A stretch of DNA of 64,000 nucleotides. Origin: Iodobacter fluviatilis. Its GTDB lineage: Bacteria > Pseudomonadota > Gammaproteobacteria > Burkholderiales > Chitinibacteraceae. The notes below the pieces were generated by a model, which worked only from the letters and a program-made list of their open reading frames with translations, had not been told where the DNA came from and did not search any database. The position numbers and the translations under genes were made by a program. Below, piece by piece: positions 1 through 8,282 of this stretch. How positions within the stretch are numbered: the first letter of the stretch is position 1; each line of letters begins with the position of its first letter. The stretch spans positions 248,001 to 312,000 of the forward strand of contig NZ_UGHR01000001.1 in NCBI RefSeq assembly GCF_900451195.1, written 5' to 3'.

Positions 1-178
1 GCTCTAAAACACGTTCAATGACTGCTTGTTCGTCATTTAAAATTTGAATGTCGACTAAGTCGCCGCAGGAGTAATCCGTTTTTTTACCACGGGTGCTGGC
101 CCGAAGGCGCTTGCCACCCGCGCATTCAATAATATAAGACTTGCCGTGGCTAGCGACGATACGGGCTGTTTCGGTCAT
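1..178 (-). CDS. rsgA: Ribosome small-subunit-dependent GTPase A, N-terminal part (gene runs off the window)
   Basis: Only the first 59 codons are present; the gene continues beyond the left edge. The visible residues begin MTETARIVASHGKSYIIEC and contain CGDLVDI and QAVIERVL, which match the N-terminal OB-fold of RsgA. RsgA is a circularly permuted GTPase that helps late maturation of the 30S subunit. The GTPase and zinc domains are outside the window, so they cannot be checked. The ATG (reverse complement of 176-178) is the natural start. The gene lies next to phhB, the Ste24-type protease and orn, an arrangement I know from betaproteobacteria, which supports the call. Confidence 0.85.
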   Translation of the reverse strand, partial: MTETARIVASHGKSYIIECAGGKRLRASTRGKKTDYSCGDLVDIQILNDEQAVIERVLE

Positions 179-259
179 GTAGTTGCTTTTTAAAGTGAGG
201 GCGTCCCAAAAGGGCAACGCAGATAAATCATTGAGGCAAATGCCATCGATATGGATTGA

Positions 260-286
260 TTCCGGGGCCGGGCTCTGGCCCCGGAA
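260..286. promoter_or_regulatory. GC-rich hairpin between rsgA and phhB
   Basis: A perfect 10-bp stem, TTCCGGGGCC and GGCCCCGGAA, with a 7-base loop sits six bases beyond the phhB stop codon. No T-run follows on either strand, so it is not a classical intrinsic terminator. It may protect the phhB mRNA 3' end or cause weak termination. Confidence 0.5.
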
Positions 287-291
287 GAGGC

Positions 292-609
292 TTAGTTTTT
301 TTTATGCAGGGCGTCCGAGCGTGCGGCACAGATAAAATCATTACGGCTAACACCATTGGCGCTATGGGTATTCCAGCGCACGCGGCAGCGGCTGTAGCTG
401 ACATCCAGATCCGGGTGGTGGTCTTGCTGATTGGCCATCCAGGCGACTGCGTTTACAAAGCCCATGGTTTCATAAAAGTTTTTAAAGCGAAAAGTTTTCT
501 CAAGATAGGCTTCGGTAACGATCCAATCCTGCAGATCAGTAGAGAGCATTTCGGCTTCAACTTCACTGAGTTTAGCTGCATCATCTTGGCAATTTTCTGT
601 GCTTAGCAT
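292..609 (-). CDS. phhB: Pterin-4-alpha-carbinolamine dehydratase
   Basis: A 105-residue protein of the usual length for 4a-hydroxytetrahydrobiopterin dehydratase, which recycles the pterin cofactor after phenylalanine hydroxylation. The family signature HHPDLDVSY is near residue 63, followed by the RVRWNTHSANGVSRNDF stretch, where the Asn/Asp pattern and the ANG-S sequence match the PCD active-site region. It is cytoplasmic with no signal peptide. It lies between the Ste24-type protease and rsgA on the same strand. No phenylalanine hydroxylase gene is in the window, so its partner cannot be shown here. Confidence 0.85.
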   Translation of the reverse strand: MLSTENCQDDAAKLSEVEAEMLSTDLQDWIVTEAYLEKTFRFKNFYETMGFVNAVAWMANQQDHHPDLDVSYSRCRVRWNTHSANGVSRNDFICAARSDALHKKN

Positions 610-647
610 TTATGTTCTCTCTGAGGGGATCAATATTAGCAATTAGT

Positions 648-1895
648 CTAATTCAGTTTTTTCAAAGCTGCGATCCGTAATGCTGCAGGCGGGTGACTAT
701 CGTAAAACATACTGTGCAAAGGATCGGGCGTCAGCGTGGCGGCATTATCGCGATAAAGCTTTACCAGCGCATTAATCAGATCATGGGCTGATTCTTGTTT
801 GGCAGCGTAGGCATCGGCTTCATACTCGTGTTTGCGTGAAGACATTGAGCTGACAGGGGCAAAAATAAAGGTAAAGACCGGCATCACTAAAAAGAACAGC
901 AGCAGTGCTGTTGCCGTGGATTGGCTGCTGACGCCAAGCCCCTGATAAAACCATAATTCTTGTTTTAATTGCCCTAAAACCCACAGCATGCCCAGCATCA
1001 GTCCAAAGGTCCAAATCATGCGTTTGGCAATATGACGATGCTTAAAGTGGCCTAATTCATGCGCCAGAACGGCAGCGACTTCGCTGCTGTTTAAATGCTT
1101 GAGAAGAGTATCAAAAAACACAATTCGTTTGGCTTTACCCAAGCCGGTAAAATAAGCATTGCCGTGGCTGGAGCGTTTAGAGCCATCCATTACATAAATG
1201 CCATTGGTTTTAAAGCCGCAGCGGCTTAAGAGCGATTCGATCCGCTCTTTTAAATCTGGATCAGAGAGCGGCTCAAATTTATTAAAAATAGGCGCAATAA
1301 AAGTCGGAAAAGCCCACATTAATAAGAGTGAAAATCCGACCCACACGGCCCAAACCCATAGCCACCAATACGTGCCCATTTGCTCCATCAGCCAAAGCAC
1401 TCCCGCCAAAAGTGGCAGGCCAATTATGGTGGCCACAGCGGTGGTTTTAAGCGTGTCAGCAATAAATAATTGGGCGCTCATATTATTAAAACCAAAGCCA
1501 GCTTCAATTTTAAATGTGGAAATCAGAGTAAATGGCAGAGTGATTAAGCTATGAATCAGCGTAATGCCCATAATCAGGGCAACACCCGCCCAAAGCGATG
1601 AGGTAAACCAGCCTGATATCAGCTGGTTCAGCCATTCAATCCCGCCGCCCAAAGTAAATGCGCCCAAAAGCATGGCTTCAAACAGAGTAACGATCATGCC
1701 AAAACGTGTTTTTGCCACAGTGTAATCCGCGGCGCGTTGGTGCGAGGCTGGGGTAATCTCAGAGATAAACTCAGCAGGAACGCTGCCTCGGTGGCGTTTT
1801 ACATGGTTGATATGGCGCATTGCCAGCCAGAGTTGCAATATTACGCTGGCCGTTAAAGCAAACAGAAAGAGGAGGGAGAACTGATTTGCGTTCAT
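648..1895 (-). CDS. M48 family (Ste24 / CaaX prenyl protease 1-like) membrane metallopeptidase
   Basis: A 415-residue multi-pass inner-membrane protein with at least six hydrophobic segments. The zinc motif HELGH lies in the sequence AAVLAHELGHFKHRH, and the downstream KHEYEADAYAA motif supplies the third zinc ligand. Length and order (N-terminal membrane domain, catalytic motif, further membrane segments, EADAYA) fit Ste24-type M48 peptidases. Bacterial members are thought to take part in membrane protein quality control, since most bacteria have no CaaX prenylation. The gene is divergent from orn with 43 bp between the starts. The true substrate cannot be told from sequence. Confidence 0.85.
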   Translation of the reverse strand: MNANQFSLLFLFALTASVILQLWLAMRHINHVKRHRGSVPAEFISEITPASHQRAADYTVAKTRFGMIVTLFEAMLLGAFTLGGGIEWLNQLISGWFTSSLWAGVALIMGITLIHSLITLPFTLISTFKIEAGFGFNNMSAQLFIADTLKTTAVATIIGLPLLAGVLWLMEQMGTYWWLWVWAVWVGFSLLLMWAFPTFIAPIFNKFEPLSDPDLKERIESLLSRCGFKTNGIYVMDGSKRSSHGNAYFTGLGKAKRIVFFDTLLKHLNSSEVAAVLAHELGHFKHRHIAKRMIWTFGLMLGMLWVLGQLKQELWFYQGLGVSSQSTATALLLFFLVMPVFTFIFAPVSSMSSRKHEYEADAYAAKQESAHDLINALVKLYRDNAATLTPDPLHSMFYDSHPPAALRIAALKKLN

Positions 1896-1938
1896 TTACG
1901 GGTAAAATAGCATTTTTGTGTGTTGAATAGGGCCAAGT

Positions 1939-2511
1939 ATGCCACAAGACAAGAACCACCTCATCTGGGTTGATATGGAGATGACTGGGCTTGATCCCGA
2001 GAAAGAGCGCGTGATCGAAATTGCCGTCATTATTACCGATAGCAATCTGAACATGATTGCCGAAGGCCCCGTGCTGGTGGTGCATCAGGATGACAGTGTG
2101 TTAGATGCCATGGATGACTGGAATAAAAATACCCATGGTAAATCTGGCTTGATTGATAAAGTAAAAGCATCGGCGATTACTGAGGCCGAAGCAGAAGCAC
2201 AACTCATCGCCTTTTTGGAAGAGTTTGTTCCTAAAGGTGCATCGCCACTATGCGGTAATTCAGTCCATCAGGATCGTCGCTTTTTGGTGAAATATCTGCC
2301 TGAGCTGGAAGAATTCTTCCACTACCGCAATCTGGATGTTTCTACCCTTAAAGAGCTGTGCAAACGCTGGCAGCCAGAAGTGGCTAAGCAATTTAAAAAA
2401 CGCGGCGCGCATACGGCATTAGCAGATATCCAGGAATCGATTGATGAGCTGAAGTTCTATCGCGAAAATTTTATTCGTGAGCCAGCGGCGGCGGTTTCAG
2501 CCGACGTTTAA
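1939..2511 (+). CDS. orn: Oligoribonuclease
   Basis: A 190-residue DEDDh exonuclease of the normal length that degrades 2-5 nt RNA oligomers in the cytoplasm. The motifs are clear: [11 protein letters not shown] (Exo I, Asp and Glu), [12 protein letters not shown] (Exo II), and [14 protein letters not shown] (Exo III with the catalytic His and Asp). The gene is divergent from the Ste24-type protease. The C-terminal tail after FIREPA is short and alanine-rich, as often seen in the family. Confidence 0.95.
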   Translation: MPQDKNHLIWVDMEMTGLDPEKERVIEIAVIITDSNLNMIAEGPVLVVHQDDSVLDAMDDWNKNTHGKSGLIDKVKASAITEAEAEAQLIAFLEEFVPKGASPLCGNSVHQDRRFLVKYLPELEEFFHYRNLDVSTLKELCKRWQPEVAKQFKKRGAHTALADIQESIDELKFYRENFIREPAAAVSADV

Positions 2512-2555
2512 AAAAGCGAGCCGGGAGGATTCTGTTATCACCCCGGTTGCGGCAC

Positions 2556-2612
2556 CTGAACCACAGAGCAAACAATTTGTGAATCTCTGCATTTTCTGTG
2601 GCTTGAGGTATG
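2556..2612. repeat. Dispersed CCACAGAG/CTGTGG intergenic palindrome, copy 1
   Basis: The region between orn and pncC contains CCACAGAG followed about 35 bp later by TTCTGTGG, an imperfect inverted repeat. Similar sequences occur at 16066-16195 and 22792-22850. The remaining part of this 241-bp gap shows no gene. Confidence 0.45.
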
Positions 2613-2752
2613 GCTTTCTTAGCATTCAGCTGAAGCATTTTGCTGATCAGTGATGGTGATGCCCCCGCGCAGCGGTGTTTTATTTTCAGCCGCGCGGGTA
2701 TCACATCCTGCTCATCTTCAGAGTTTGTTTGAAATATAAAGGTGTCACCCCC

Positions 2753-3232
2753 ATGTTGGTACTAGCAACAGAACTCGGACGCTTGCTGCTGGCGCGTGGC
2801 CAGAGTGTTACAAGCGCAGAATCTTGCACTGGTGGCCTGATTGCCGGCGCAATCACCGATGTGGCAGGCAGTTCGGCGTGGTTTGAGCGTGGTTTTATTA
2901 CATACTCCAATGAAGCCAAAATGGACATGCTCGCCGTTCCGCCAGATTTTATCGCAAGGCTTGGCGCAGTAAGCGAGCCGGTTGTCGCCGCTATGGTGCA
3001 AGGTGCATGTCATTTAGCCAGTGCTGAATGGGGTGTGGCGGTGAGTGGTGTAGCTGGCCCCTCTGGAGGAAGCGTAGAAAAGCCGGTGGGCACCGTTTGC
3101 TTTGCTTTTGCCGGGCCAAGTGGAATTATCACTGAGCAGGAATTATTTGATGGCGACAGAGCCGCGGTGCGCATGCAAACCGTACGCCACGCCCTGATTC
3201 GCCTGATTGAGTTGATTGAAGAACAAGATTGA
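2753..3232 (+). CDS. pncC: Nicotinamide-nucleotide amidohydrolase (CinA C-terminal family)
   Basis: A 159-residue protein that matches the stand-alone CinA C-terminal domain, NMN deamidase, used in the pyridine nucleotide salvage cycle. The family motif SAESCTGGL lies near residue 20, and GVAVSGVAGPSGG and KPVGTVCFA follow. The longer reading frame opens at 2675, but family alignments begin at MLVLATELGRLL, so I place the start at the ATG at 2753. The gene precedes a proteasome-like gene and hslO on the same strand. Confidence 0.88.
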   Translation: MLVLATELGRLLLARGQSVTSAESCTGGLIAGAITDVAGSSAWFERGFITYSNEAKMDMLAVPPDFIARLGAVSEPVVAAMVQGACHLASAEWGVAVSGVAGPSGGSVEKPVGTVCFAFAGPSGIITEQELFDGDRAAVRMQTVRHALIRLIELIEEQD

Positions 3233-3266
3233 AACGACTCTAAAAAAAAGAAATGAAGGAAAATAA

Positions 3267-3863
3267 ATGACCACGGTAGTAGTCGTTAAAAAAGGTGATC
3301 AGATCGCCATTGCGGCGGATAGCCAGTCTACTTTTGGCGATACCCGGCTGGGTGCCGGGGACGATGCATGCTGGAATAAAATTTTTGCCGCACACGATGG
3401 TTATTTTTCGATTGCAGGCAGCGCTGCACATGATCTGGTTTTGCAGGCCGCGCTTAAAAAAGTAAAAAATCTGGATTTCAGCGACAGGCCAGCGATTTTT
3501 GAAAGTTTCAGAAAGCTGCATCCTAAATTAAAAGACGACTTTTTCTTAAAAGTAGACGAAGAAGAGGACGATCCTTACGAATCCAGCCAAATGACCGTGC
3601 TGCTGGCTAATCCGCATGGCATTTTTGCTGTCTACAGCCTGCGCGAAGTCTATGAATACCAGCGTTTCTGGGGCATAGGCAGCGGCCGCGATTATGCGAT
3701 TGGCGCGATGAATGCCGTTTACGATAATCCTGATTTAAGCGCTGCTGATATCGCACGTATTGGTGTTGAGGCCGGTTGTGCTTTTGATGTCAGCTCATCG
3801 ATGCCGATGACCAGCTATTCAGTAGACCGGGTACGCACTGCCACTGCAAAAACGGGCAAATAA
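3267..3863 (+). CDS. Proteasome-like Ntn hydrolase, probably betaproteobacterial proteasome homologue (BPH)
   Basis: A 198-residue protein starting MTTVVVVKK. Removal of Met1 would expose a threonine at the N-terminus, the nucleophile of proteasome-type Ntn hydrolases. AADS gives an Asp equivalent to Asp17 of mature subunits, and NKIF near residue 38 gives a Lys matching the catalytic Lys33 position. GIGSGRDYAIGAMNAV and the following acidic helix match the HslV/proteasome beta fold. It is longer than HslV (about 175), and no hslU is adjacent, so it is probably not HslV. The BPH family described in Cupriavidus and Thiobacillus fits best. The assignment rests on recall of the family, not a search. 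RBS GAAGGAAAAT precedes the ATG. Confidence 0.75.
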   Translation: MTTVVVVKKGDQIAIAADSQSTFGDTRLGAGDDACWNKIFAAHDGYFSIAGSAAHDLVLQAALKKVKNLDFSDRPAIFESFRKLHPKLKDDFFLKVDEEEDDPYESSQMTVLLANPHGIFAVYSLREVYEYQRFWGIGSGRDYAIGAMNAVYDNPDLSAADIARIGVEAGCAFDVSSSMPMTSYSVDRVRTATAKTGK

Positions 3864-3930
3864 TAAATATATTTGTGGTTCGGTAGTCTCTTGACGGGCG
3901 AATTGCAGCTTTTTAGGTAGAGAGTAAAAC

Positions 3931-4800
3931 ATGAAAGATTCACTAGAGCGTTTTTTGTTTGATGGCTTGCCTGTGCGCGGCGAAATTGTTCAGCTTGATG
4001 GTACTTATAAAGAAGTGCTTACCCGCCACCCTTATCCGCCTGTATTGCAAAAGCGGATTGGCGAGCTGCTTGCAGCTGCTGCCTTACTTACTGCAACCAT
4101 CAAGCTTGATGGCACTTTAGTTATGCAATTACGCGGTAATGGTCCGCTTAAAATGCTGGTGGTTGAATGCACCAGCGAGATGACTATGCGCGCTACAGCA
4201 CGCTGGGAAGGCTTGATTTCCAGCGATGCCACACTGGCCGAGCTGATTGGCCAGGGCCAGTTTTCTATCATGATTGATCCGCAGGATGGTGAAACATGGC
4301 AGGGTGTGGTCGGCTTTGAAAAAGGCCAGAGCGTGGCTGAGATTATTGAAAACTATATGCAGCGCTCAGAGCAGCTCGATACCAAAATCTGGCTGGCTGC
4401 AGATGGTGAAATGGCCGGTGGTCTCTTGATTCAAAAGTTACCGGAAGGCCAAGGCGATGTCGATGGCTGGGACAGAGTCACCGCCTTATCACAAACCATT
4501 CAAGATGAAGAGCTACTGAGCCTGCCACTGCGCGAAACGCTTTATCGCCTGTATAACGAAGAAAAAGTCCGCATCTTTGACCCCGTCACCCCAAGCTTTG
4601 CCTGCACCTGCTCCAGAGAGAGGGTGGGCGGCATGCTGAAAATGCTGGGTAAAGAAGAAATCGAAGGCCTACTCGCCGAACACGGCCATGTGGATGTAGG
4701 CTGCGAATTCTGCAATGAGAAATACCAGTTTGATCAGGTGGATGTGACCCAGCTCTTTATCGGGCACGGGATCACTGAAGTGAATCCGCAGCTACATTGA
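3931..4800 (+). CDS. hslO: Redox-regulated holdase chaperone Hsp33
   Basis: A 289-residue cytoplasmic chaperone activated by oxidation. The C-terminal zinc-binding switch is intact: Cys225-Thr-Cys227 (FACTCSRERV) and Cys258-x-x-Cys261 (CEFC), spaced as in the CxC-X27-32-CxxC signature. The N-terminal domain begins with the typical DSLERFLFDGLPVRGE. A possible promoter, TTGACG (3891) with 17 bp to TAGGTA (3914), sits just upstream, but it would leave almost no leader, so I do not list it separately. A strong terminator follows at 4820-4860, and the accessory island begins right after it. Confidence 0.95.
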   Translation: MKDSLERFLFDGLPVRGEIVQLDGTYKEVLTRHPYPPVLQKRIGELLAAAALLTATIKLDGTLVMQLRGNGPLKMLVVECTSEMTMRATARWEGLISSDATLAELIGQGQFSIMIDPQDGETWQGVVGFEKGQSVAEIIENYMQRSEQLDTKIWLAADGEMAGGLLIQKLPEGQGDVDGWDRVTALSQTIQDEELLSLPLRETLYRLYNEEKVRIFDPVTPSFACTCSRERVGGMLKMLGKEEIEGLLAEHGHVDVGCEFCNEKYQFDQVDVTQLFIGHGITEVNPQLH

Positions 4801-4819
4801 TATTGGTGATGTTTAGCCA

Positions 4820-4860
4820 TATAGAAACCGCCCAGTATTCGTGATTGGGCGGTTTCTATA
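4820..4860 (+). terminator. Terminator after hslO, facing the accessory island
   Basis: A perfect 15-bp stem, TATAGAAACCGCCCA and TGGGCGGTTTCTATA, with an 11-base loop and TTTTATT after it on the plus strand. It lies between convergent hslO and the zorB-like gene. The stem may act in both directions, but the T-rich side favours the plus strand. Confidence 0.8.
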
Positions 4861-4875
4861 TTTTATTACTGGGTT

Positions 4876-5523
4876 TTAAGGTTCAAGCCCTTTGAAGGCA
4901 AAGTTAATTTCTACCCGTCGATTTTTTGCATCACTATGTGGAATCCCTTTTAATGGTTGAGAGTCCCCATATCCAGCAACAATAATGTCTTTTGCTTTTT
5001 CTTCTGCTAGCCTACCTATGAGTAATTTGCGAGCTTCACGTGCACGTGCGGCCGAAAGAGTAAAGTTGTCATCATATACAGTGCAAAAATGGGAAAAATC
5101 AGTGACAGGTTTTGACACGGGAATATTGTCTGTATGCCCATTAATAAATACCTGCGCACCTTTTACTTCCGTTAGATATTTAGCGATTCTTTCCTCTACA
5201 CTGGCAATGGCTGTTTTTGCCTCGGCAGTGATACATGCGCTACCTCGTTCAAATACATTATCTTTTAGTGTAATTCTGCCTGCTTCAATATCAAAAGAGA
5301 CTAAATCTGCAGTTCCTTGTTTATTCAGTGAAGATTTTAAGTCAGTCAAAATGGCAGAAACTTTGCTTTTTTGCGTAACTGAGCTTTCTTCCATTTCTTT
5401 TTTATGCTTTAGATCCGCATAGGTCTTTTGCAGAACAGACATAACAAGCAAAAGCATAACAACTGCCATTACACCCGCCATTAAATCAGAGATTGACACC
5501 CATTCATTTGGCTTGTCTTTCAT
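4876..5523 (-). CDS. MotB/ZorB-like OmpA-family stator protein
   Basis: A 215-residue protein with one N-terminal membrane helix (about residues 14-31). It carries Asp13 in ISDLMAGVM, the position of the ion-carrying aspartate in MotB and ZorB. The C-terminal half is an OmpA-like peptidoglycan-binding domain: GHTDN (129-133), LSAARA (156-161), GYGDSQP (184-190) and NRRVEI (201-206). With the upstream MotA/ExbB-like protein it should form an ion-driven complex anchored to the cell wall. It is the last gene of a tightly coupled operon and overlaps the zorA-like gene by 4 bp. It differs from flagellar MotB in context, since no flagellar gene is near. Zorya ZorB is the closest known role. Confidence 0.8.
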   Translation of the reverse strand: MKDKPNEWVSISDLMAGVMAVVMLLLVMSVLQKTYADLKHKKEMEESSVTQKSKVSAILTDLKSSLNKQGTADLVSFDIEAGRITLKDNVFERGSACITAEAKTAIASVEERIAKYLTEVKGAQVFINGHTDNIPVSKPVTDFSHFCTVYDDNFTLSAARAREARKLLIGRLAEEKAKDIIVAGYGDSQPLKGIPHSDAKNRRVEINFAFKGLEP

Positions 5524-6995
5524 TTGATTAGTTCCAGGTTGTTTCTATTACTGTTGTTTTTTATTGAAAAAATTATCCCATGCTCAAGTTTATCTATCGC
5601 ACCTAATATTTTATTGAGGGCCAGTTTTGTATTTTCAGTATTGTTTGCGCTTTTCAAGTGCTCTACAAATTCTTGAATTTTATTAACTGTTACATCAGAT
5701 TTTTCAGTTATATCTGAATAGCGAGAATTTAAAGAAGATACTTTTTGATTGCTGTCAGATACGGCTTTTAATCCTGATTTAATGCTATCTTGTAGTTTTA
5801 ATACTAATTGGGTCATTGCTTCTATATTTTCATTTAAACTAATGCTTGTAGTTTCAAATTCTCCGGCAGCTTTTTCTTGTATTTTTTGTGACTTACCAAT
5901 TGAGTTTTCAACAGAGCTCATTGTTGCGCCAACGCTGTTTGACAGGCTATTTACTGCATTTGCAATTCCTGTAGTGGCTTGGTTAAGATTTTCTGACATC
6001 TCGCCCATATTTCTACTAAAACTATTATTCATGTCTGAAATAGTATCACCTAGATCTTTCTTTAGAGTCTGCAATACATCTTTAACGCCATCGTCAAAAT
6101 TGCTAATGACTAATTGTAGTTTACCTGCAGAGTCACCTACCTTAGCAGCCGCTTTAGCCATGTCTGATGATGATTCTTTCATAGAGCCTAGGTTTTCTAA
6201 GTTTTTATCTACAAAATCTTGAAGAGTATTGCGTGTTGCTAAACTATGTTGTGCAATAGTTTCATTTTTGTCTAATTGTAGTTTTAGCAATGACGTGATC
6301 GCACCTAGGGCTGCTTTGTTTTGTTGTAAAATTTCACGGCTAGCTACTGTTTCTTCTTGAAATGTATTGGATAAATGCTCTCCAAGCTGTTGAATTGCAC
6401 CTATAAATTGCGCTTGTTCATTTTGTTTACTTGCCGTTTCGCTGAGGCGCTTAGAATCTAATTCACCTTTTACTTTCCTGATACACCAACGTAGGCGTTG
6501 CTCTTCAAAGTCATTTTTTGAAAACCAAACTTTTAATGTAAGAAATGAAATAATACCCCATGTTGATGTTTTAAATTTTGTACCTAAACCCTGCATCATC
6601 TCCATTAAATGACTCATAGATTCATCCATGCCAGCCGCTGAGCTCGCACTTAGAATACTTGATGCTTTGTTGAGGGCAATTCCTAGACCTAAAAATGTAC
6701 CTAATAAGCCAAGGATAAGTAAAATTCCTGGCATTGCTTCAGATAGCTTTTCCCATTTTGTTGCTACGGCATGACTAATATCACTTACTGAGCCGTGCTC
6801 TGCATCAAGGTCATCAGAACTATCATTTATAGTGCCCCCATTCCAATTGTTTTCCCAATTTTCTGCTTTTGCAGTTTTGTTGACTTGATAGATGGTCATT
6901 CCTGCTCCACCAAACATGAGCGAGGAAAAAAATAGTTCAATGGGTTGATTTAAACTGGGGACTAAGAAGCTCAAAATTTCAATTCCGATGCTCAT
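5520..6995 (-). CDS. MotA/TolQ/ExbB-type ZorA-like proton-channel protein with long coiled-coil tail
   Basis: A 491-residue protein. Hydrophobic helices lie at about 18-38, 88-107 and 143-159. The second contains GILLILGLLGTFLGLG, typical of the MotA/TolQ/ExbB channel family. Residues 160-491 form a long, mostly helical tail rich in Lys, Glu, Ser and Asn (for example ENLNQATTGIANAVNSLSNS), like the intracellular tail of Zorya ZorA. It overlaps the 423-residue gene upstream and the zorB-like gene downstream by 4 bp each, indicating translational coupling. ZorA together with ZorB is thought to sense phage at the envelope. The partner genes here are not those of Zorya I or II, so the exact system is unassigned. 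Confidence 0.78.
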   Translation of the reverse strand: MSIGIEILSFLVPSLNQPIELFFSSLMFGGAGMTIYQVNKTAKAENWENNWNGGTINDSSDDLDAEHGSVSDISHAVATKWEKLSEAMPGILLILGLLGTFLGLGIALNKASSILSASSAAGMDESMSHLMEMMQGLGTKFKTSTWGIISFLTLKVWFSKNDFEEQRLRWCIRKVKGELDSKRLSETASKQNEQAQFIGAIQQLGEHLSNTFQEETVASREILQQNKAALGAITSLLKLQLDKNETIAQHSLATRNTLQDFVDKNLENLGSMKESSSDMAKAAAKVGDSAGKLQLVISNFDDGVKDVLQTLKKDLGDTISDMNNSFSRNMGEMSENLNQATTGIANAVNSLSNSVGATMSSVENSIGKSQKIQEKAAGEFETTSISLNENIEAMTQLVLKLQDSIKSGLKAVSDSNQKVSSLNSRYSDITEKSDVTVNKIQEFVEHLKSANNTENTKLALNKILGAIDKLEHGIIFSIKNNSNRNNLELIK

Positions 6996-8263
6996 GCTGC
7001 TACCTCAATTTTAGTTAGTTTTTCTGCACGAATTTTACTTTCTTCTTCGAAAATATTTGCAAAGTCAATGATTAGACTTTGTTCTTCTTCGCTTAATTCT
7101 TCCCATGCTTTTCCATTCTGAGCACAATCAATAATGATCATCCCAACTCGGCCACCTTCCTCAGCAAGATAGCCTTTTTCTTCTTTTTCTAACTCTTCTG
7201 GAGTTTTCTCAAGTACCTGTAAAAAACCTTCTGCTGCAAATATATAGTTACTCATTTCTCGTGTTTTTTTAGCAAGCGCATCTAAGTCTGACTTACGTTT
7301 TGGCGTAGAAATAGATAGCTCTTTGAGCATTTCCACTTCTTCAGTATTTAATTCAGACAGTTTCTTTGCAGTTTCAAGTCTGCGGTGCAATACTTTCTCT
7401 TTTGAATATTCTTTGTTTGAATTGGTCCATTGATGCTCAAATTCAGATAAATTTTGTCCCCAAGCCATGACCATTTCTTCAAATACAAAGGGAATGATTT
7501 TTTTCTGATAGCGGTCATAAATAATATTGTCTAAATAAATCACTTCTTCATCTGAAAGCACAGGTTTTTCCGCAAGCAGCTTTGCTCCTGCTTTGATTAA
7601 GAAAATATCATCTAGGCTGATTTCATCAAAATGTTGGGCTGCAGATAATGTTTTTTCTACGCTATCTAATAGCTTTTGAGTAGCACGTAGGCGTAAGTAA
7701 TGTTCGAAATCAGCAATTGAGTCTGTATCAATAATTTTTTTAATAGCACTTTGAACTAATACATAATCATTAATCATAGCTGCTAATTGAATAGCTTTAG
7801 CACCTTCGGATCCTTGTTGTACATGCTGTGCAGCCTCCTCGAAAGCTTCTTTATGCGCTTGTGCTTCTTGAGTTTCTTTCTCGCTAAAAAACGCCTCCTT
7901 GAGTTTACGAGCAAGAATAATTGCCCAATTAATTGCTTCTTCTATTTTTTTTAGGATAGGCGAATTTTCTAGCATAAGTAATGCTGTTAAGCCTTTTTCT
8001 ATAGCTAAAATTGTAGCTTTAAGCCAAGGAATGGGTACTGCATTTGCAATTTTAGATAAAAATGGCGTTATCTTTTGTATATAAGGTTTAACTACAGCCC
8101 ATGTTTCTTTGACTTTAGCTACAAAGCTTTCAGCTTTATCTGCCATCCAAATCACTACTTCTGCAGCTACTTCTTTTGTTTTTTTCCATGCCGTATTTAC
8201 AATCTTAGTTGTGGTCGAAACGACACTTTTAGCGATAGAAAATAAACTCGAAATAAAGCCCAT
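6992..8263 (-). CDS. Unrecognised 423-residue helical protein of the stator operon
   Basis: I do not recognise a family. The first 125 residues are amphipathic to hydrophobic helices (for example VPIPWLKATILAIEKGLTAL near residue 76) with many Lys and Val, which could sit on or in the membrane. Residues from about 125 on are charged and helical, with Glu/Lys-rich stretches near the C-terminus (KTPEELEKEEKGYLAEE). There is no signal peptide, and I see no cysteine cluster or nuclease motif. It starts 19 bp after the AAA ATPase gene with an AGGA ribosome site and overlaps the zorA-like gene by 4 bp, so it belongs to the same unit. It could be the effector, or an adaptor or substrate of the ATPase. 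This is inference from position. Confidence 0.7.
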   Translation of the reverse strand: MGFISSLFSIAKSVVSTTTKIVNTAWKKTKEVAAEVVIWMADKAESFVAKVKETWAVVKPYIQKITPFLSKIANAVPIPWLKATILAIEKGLTALLMLENSPILKKIEEAINWAIILARKLKEAFFSEKETQEAQAHKEAFEEAAQHVQQGSEGAKAIQLAAMINDYVLVQSAIKKIIDTDSIADFEHYLRLRATQKLLDSVEKTLSAAQHFDEISLDDIFLIKAGAKLLAEKPVLSDEEVIYLDNIIYDRYQKKIIPFVFEEMVMAWGQNLSEFEHQWTNSNKEYSKEKVLHRRLETAKKLSELNTEEVEMLKELSISTPKRKSDLDALAKKTREMSNYIFAAEGFLQVLEKTPEELEKEEKGYLAEEGGRVGMIIIDCAQNGKAWEELSEEEQSLIIDFANIFEEESKIRAEKLTKIEVAA

Positions 8264-8282
8264 AATGATATATTCCTTTTAA

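Noticed and set aside
3267..3863. Call as HslV
   Set aside because: No hslU next to it, and the protein is longer than HslV with several inserted segments.
4876..6995. MotA/MotB-like pair as flagellar stator
   Set aside because: No flagellar genes nearby; the long coiled tail of the first protein and the operon partners fit a Zorya-like system better.
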